This document shows, piece by piece, positions 6,645 through 8,755 of a stretch of DNA of 8,755 nt. The position numbers and the translations under genes are program-made. The DNA comes from Prevotella sp. CAG:755 (GTDB taxonomy: Bacteria > Bacteroidota > Bacteroidia > Bacteroidales > Bacteroidaceae), in the NCBI GenBank assembly GCA_000431275.1, contig HF989219.1:10867-19621 (forward strand), read 5' to 3'. The notes below the pieces were generated by a model. That model worked only from the letters and a program-made list of their open reading frames with translations. It was not told the origin of the DNA and ran no database searches. The number at the start of each line of letters is the position of its first letter. The first letter of the stretch is position 1.

Positions 6645-7739
6645 ATGCCAGAAAACGAAGAAGTCCTGTTGCTCAAAGGCAACGAAGCCATCGCCCGCGC
6701 CGCCATTCGTTGCGGATGCGACGGATATTTCGGCTATCCTATCACGCCGCAGTCAGAAGTGCTTGAAACGTTGGCCCTGCTCAAACCGTGGGAGACGACC
6801 GGAATGGTCGTCCTGCAAGCCGAAAGCGAGGTGGCCGCCATCAATATGCTCTACGGCGGAGGCGGATCGGGAAAACGTGTGATGACCTCGTCGTCAAGTC
6901 CCGGCGTGGCCCTGATGCAGGAAGGCATCAGCTATATGGCCGGAGCCGAAATTCCCGGATTGGTCGTCAACGTACAGCGTGGCGGTCCCGGATTGGGTAC
7001 CATACAGCCCAGCCAAAGTGATTATAACCAAGCCACACGTGGCGGTGGGAACGGCGACTATAACGTCGTGGTTCTCGCGCCGGCTTCCGTGCAGGAGATG
7101 GCCGACTTTGTCGACCTCGCTTTCACCTTGGCTTTCCGCTATCGTAATCCGGTGATGATTCTTTCAGACGGCGTCATCGGACAGATGATGGAAAAGGTGG
7201 TGCTTCCGCCCGTCAAACCGCGTCGTACCGAAGCCGAGATTGCGGCCGAATGTCCTTGGGCCGCCAACGGCCACGGCCTGCGTAGCCGCAAGCCTAATAT
7301 ACTCACGTCGCTCGAACTCGATCCCGCAGAGATGGAAAAGAAGAACCTCCGCCTGCAAGCCAAGTACCAGCAGATCCGCGAACGCGAGGTGCGCTTTCAG
7401 ACCGTCGGCTGCGACGATTGCGATTATGCCATCGTTGCATTCGGTTCGGCAGCCCGCATTTCGCAGAAAGCCATGGAGCTGGCGCGCGGGCGAGGCATCC
7501 GTGTGGGGCTTTTCCGGCCCATTACGCTTTGGCCTTTCCCCGAGCGGGAGATAGCTGCGCTCGCCGCGCGCGTCAAGGGCATCCTTGTGGTCGAAATCAA
7601 CGCCGGGCAGATGGTAGTCGACGTCCGCCTTGCCGCCGCTGGTCGTGTTCCAGTTGAACACTTTGGACGGTTGGGAGGCATTGTTCCCGATCCTGACGAA
7701 ATCGTCGACGCCCTCGTTACCAAACTTCAACACGCATGA
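6645..7739 (+). CDS. vorB: 2-oxoacid:ferredoxin oxidoreductase alpha subunit (VorB/KorA type)
   Basis: Together with the beta subunit this oxidises a 2-oxoacid with CoA to acyl-CoA, CO2 and reduced ferredoxin, or runs in reverse as a reductive carboxylation. The 364-residue protein has the alpha-subunit ThDP-pyrimidine domain with GYFGYPITPQSE (27-38), LQAESEVAA (57-65, with the conserved Glu), TSSSSPG (81-87) and QRGGPGLGT (111-119). The C-terminal transketolase-like domain carries FGSAAR (266-271), GLFRPITLWPFP (288-299) and EINAGQM (317-323). VorB is the usual label for Bacteroidota proteins of this type. Substrate choice between branched-chain 2-oxoacids and 2-oxoglutarate cannot be settled from sequence by eye. 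The ATG follows the ferredoxin stop by two bases, and the TGA overlaps the next ATG. Confidence 0.93.
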   Translation: MPENEEVLLLKGNEAIARAAIRCGCDGYFGYPITPQSEVLETLALLKPWETTGMVVLQAESEVAAINMLYGGGGSGKRVMTSSSSPGVALMQEGISYMAGAEIPGLVVNVQRGGPGLGTIQPSQSDYNQATRGGGNGDYNVVVLAPASVQEMADFVDLAFTLAFRYRNPVMILSDGVIGQMMEKVVLPPVKPRRTEAEIAAECPWAANGHGLRSRKPNILTSLELDPAEMEKKNLRLQAKYQQIREREVRFQTVGCDDCDYAIVAFGSAARISQKAMELARGRGIRVGLFRPITLWPFPEREIAALAARVKGILVVEINAGQMVVDVRLAAAGRVPVEHFGRLGGIVPDPDEIVDALVTKLQHA

Positions 7740-8032
7740 CGACACTCCCGAACGACGACATTCCCGGCTACATCCGGCCACCGCGCCGCCGGCCATCGGC
7801 CTATCGTGATCCGGAATTCCGCACAGTGCGCAATTGGCTGAACATTGTCTTTATGCTCGCCTGCGTCGCCACGGTTGTGGTCTATTTCACTGCGACGGGA
7901 CCATCGGGACGTCTATGGTTCATCGGAATGGGTATGGCCGCCGTGGCCGTCAAAATGGTGGAAGTCGTCATCCGTACGCTCACTTACACCCGCCGCCATC
8001 ATAGGCATAGCCGTGACGACGAAGAAGACTGA
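7736..8032 (+). CDS. Small two-TM membrane protein embedded in the oxidoreductase operon
   Basis: A 98-residue protein I cannot assign to a named family. The N-terminus (1-30) is Pro/Arg-rich and polar. It is followed by two hydrophobic helices, about residues 34-53 (WLNIVFMLACVATVVVYF) and 60-80 (LWFIGMGMAAVAVKMVEVV). The C-tail is basic then acidic (RRHHRHSRDDEED). There is no signal peptide or Cys motif; positive charge on both ends suggests both termini are cytosolic, as a hairpin. Its ATG overlaps the vorB TGA (ATGA), so it is translationally coupled, and 19 bases separate its stop from the beta-subunit ATG. This position suggests a role tied to the enzyme, for example membrane tethering, but that is inference. 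Confidence 0.8.
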   Translation: MTTLPNDDIPGYIRPPRRRPSAYRDPEFRTVRNWLNIVFMLACVATVVVYFTATGPSGRLWFIGMGMAAVAVKMVEVVIRTLTYTRRHHRHSRDDEED

Positions 8033-8051
8033 CAACTAACTCACACGAAAT

Positions 8052-8755
8052 ATGACAAGAGAAGACATCATACGGCCTGAAAACCTCGTTTACGCCAAGC
8101 CAGCCTTGATGAACGACCAAGCCATGCACTACTGTCCCGGATGTTCGCACGGTGTCGTGCATAAGCTCGTAGCCGAGGTGATCGAAGAGATGGGCATGGC
8201 AGAACGCACCATTGGCATCTGCCCTGTCGGGTGTGCCGTCTTCGCCTACCGATATCTCGACATCGATTGGGAAGAGGCTGCGCACGGACGCGCTCCCGCG
8301 CTGGCCACAGCTTGCAAGCGTCTTTGGCCCGACCGTCTCGTGTTCACATACCAAGGCGACGGCGACCTCGCCTGCATCGGCACGGCCGAGACCATCCACG
8401 CGCTGAACCGCGGGGAGAACATCACGATCATCTTCATCAACAACGCCATTTACGGTATGACGGGTGGGCAGATGGCCCCCACTACCCTCATGGGCATGAA
8501 GACCGCCACGTGTCCCTATGGCCGCGACCCGCACTTGCATGGCTATCCTCTGCACATCAGCGACATTGCCGCCACGCTCGAAGGTACCGCCTATGTCACT
8601 CGCCAGAGCGTCGAGACCGTCGCTGCCATCCGACGCGCCAAGAAAGCCATCCGCCACGCGTTCGACAACTCCATGCAGGGCCGCGGGTCGAACTTGGTCG
8701 AAATCGTGTCGACCTGTTCATCGGGCTGGAAGATGACACCAGAGAAAGCCAACCG
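8052..8755 (+). CDS. korB: 2-oxoacid:ferredoxin oxidoreductase beta subunit, ThDP-binding (cut by right window edge)
   Basis: The frame opens at ATG 8052 and is still open at the window end, giving 234 residues. It is the thiamin-diphosphate-binding subunit. Motifs are YCPGCSHG (27-34), ICPVGCAVF (56-64), HGRAPALATACK (78-89), the ThDP/Mg motif GDGDLACIG (102-110) followed by INN (129-131), and YGMTGGQMAPTT (134-145). The GDGD-x(24)-NN spacing is that of the ThDP family, and GMTGGQ is typical of KorB/PorB/VorA proteins. It pairs with the alpha subunit at 6645. The symbol follows the COG1013/KorB naming; vorA would serve equally. The C-terminus, and a gamma subunit gene if present, lie beyond the window. 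Confidence 0.93.
   Translation, partial: MTREDIIRPENLVYAKPALMNDQAMHYCPGCSHGVVHKLVAEVIEEMGMAERTIGICPVGCAVFAYRYLDIDWEEAAHGRAPALATACKRLWPDRLVFTYQGDGDLACIGTAETIHALNRGENITIIFINNAIYGMTGGQMAPTTLMGMKTATCPYGRDPHLHGYPLHISDIAATLEGTAYVTRQSVETVAAIRRAKKAIRHAFDNSMQGRGSNLVEIVSTCSSGWKMTPEKAN

Overview
The window comes from a relatively GC-rich member of the Bacteroidota, most likely order Bacteroidales. The main evidence is the promoter grammar. Four intergenic -7 boxes fit the Bacteroidota consensus TAnnTTTG, three of them as TAACTTTG followed by GC. Strong Shine-Dalgarno sequences are scarce. The products also fit: a Bacteroidales-type ThiE, and a ferredoxin/VorB/beta-subunit oxidoreductase operon headed by a small TPR protein.

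Layout: (1) Positions 1-520, minus strand: the N-terminal third or so of a UvrD/PcrA-type helicase, running off the left edge. (2) Positions 544-3925, plus strand: a thiamin operon made of a Bacteroidota promoter, a complete TPP riboswitch, thiE, thiC and a Thi4-type thiazole synthase, closed by a strong hairpin terminator at 3959-4002. (3) Positions 4003-4402: a gene-free stretch holding one promoter box. (4) Positions 4403-5686: a polysaccharide pyruvyl transferase family gene. (5) Positions 5687-6095: non-coding DNA with an A-free 21-bp minisatellite (five units), then an AT-rich upstream region. (6) Positions 6096-8755: an operon for a ThDP- and Fe-S-dependent 2-oxoacid:ferredoxin oxidoreductase. 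Its order is TPR protein, two-cluster ferredoxin (delta-like) subunit, VorB-type alpha subunit, a small two-TM protein and the beta subunit (cut by the right edge).

The thi operon makes the HMP moiety (ThiC), the thiazole moiety (Thi4) and joins them (ThiE), under feedback control by thiamin diphosphate. The thiazole step uses one Thi4 enzyme in place of the usual bacterial ThiS/F/G/H set. At the place where the yeast suicide enzyme has its sulfur-donating Cys, this Thi4 has a His, so it is probably a catalytic, sulfide-using enzyme. The downstream oxidoreductase is itself a ThDP consumer. The genes are mostly known families. The points most worth a second look are the His-type Thi4 in a riboswitch operon, a 30-bp in-frame tandem duplication inside conserved ThiC, the A-free minisatellite directly after the pyruvyl transferase gene (which also gives a hydrophobic in-frame tail beyond its UAG stop), and the uncharacterised small membrane protein inside the oxidoreductase operon.
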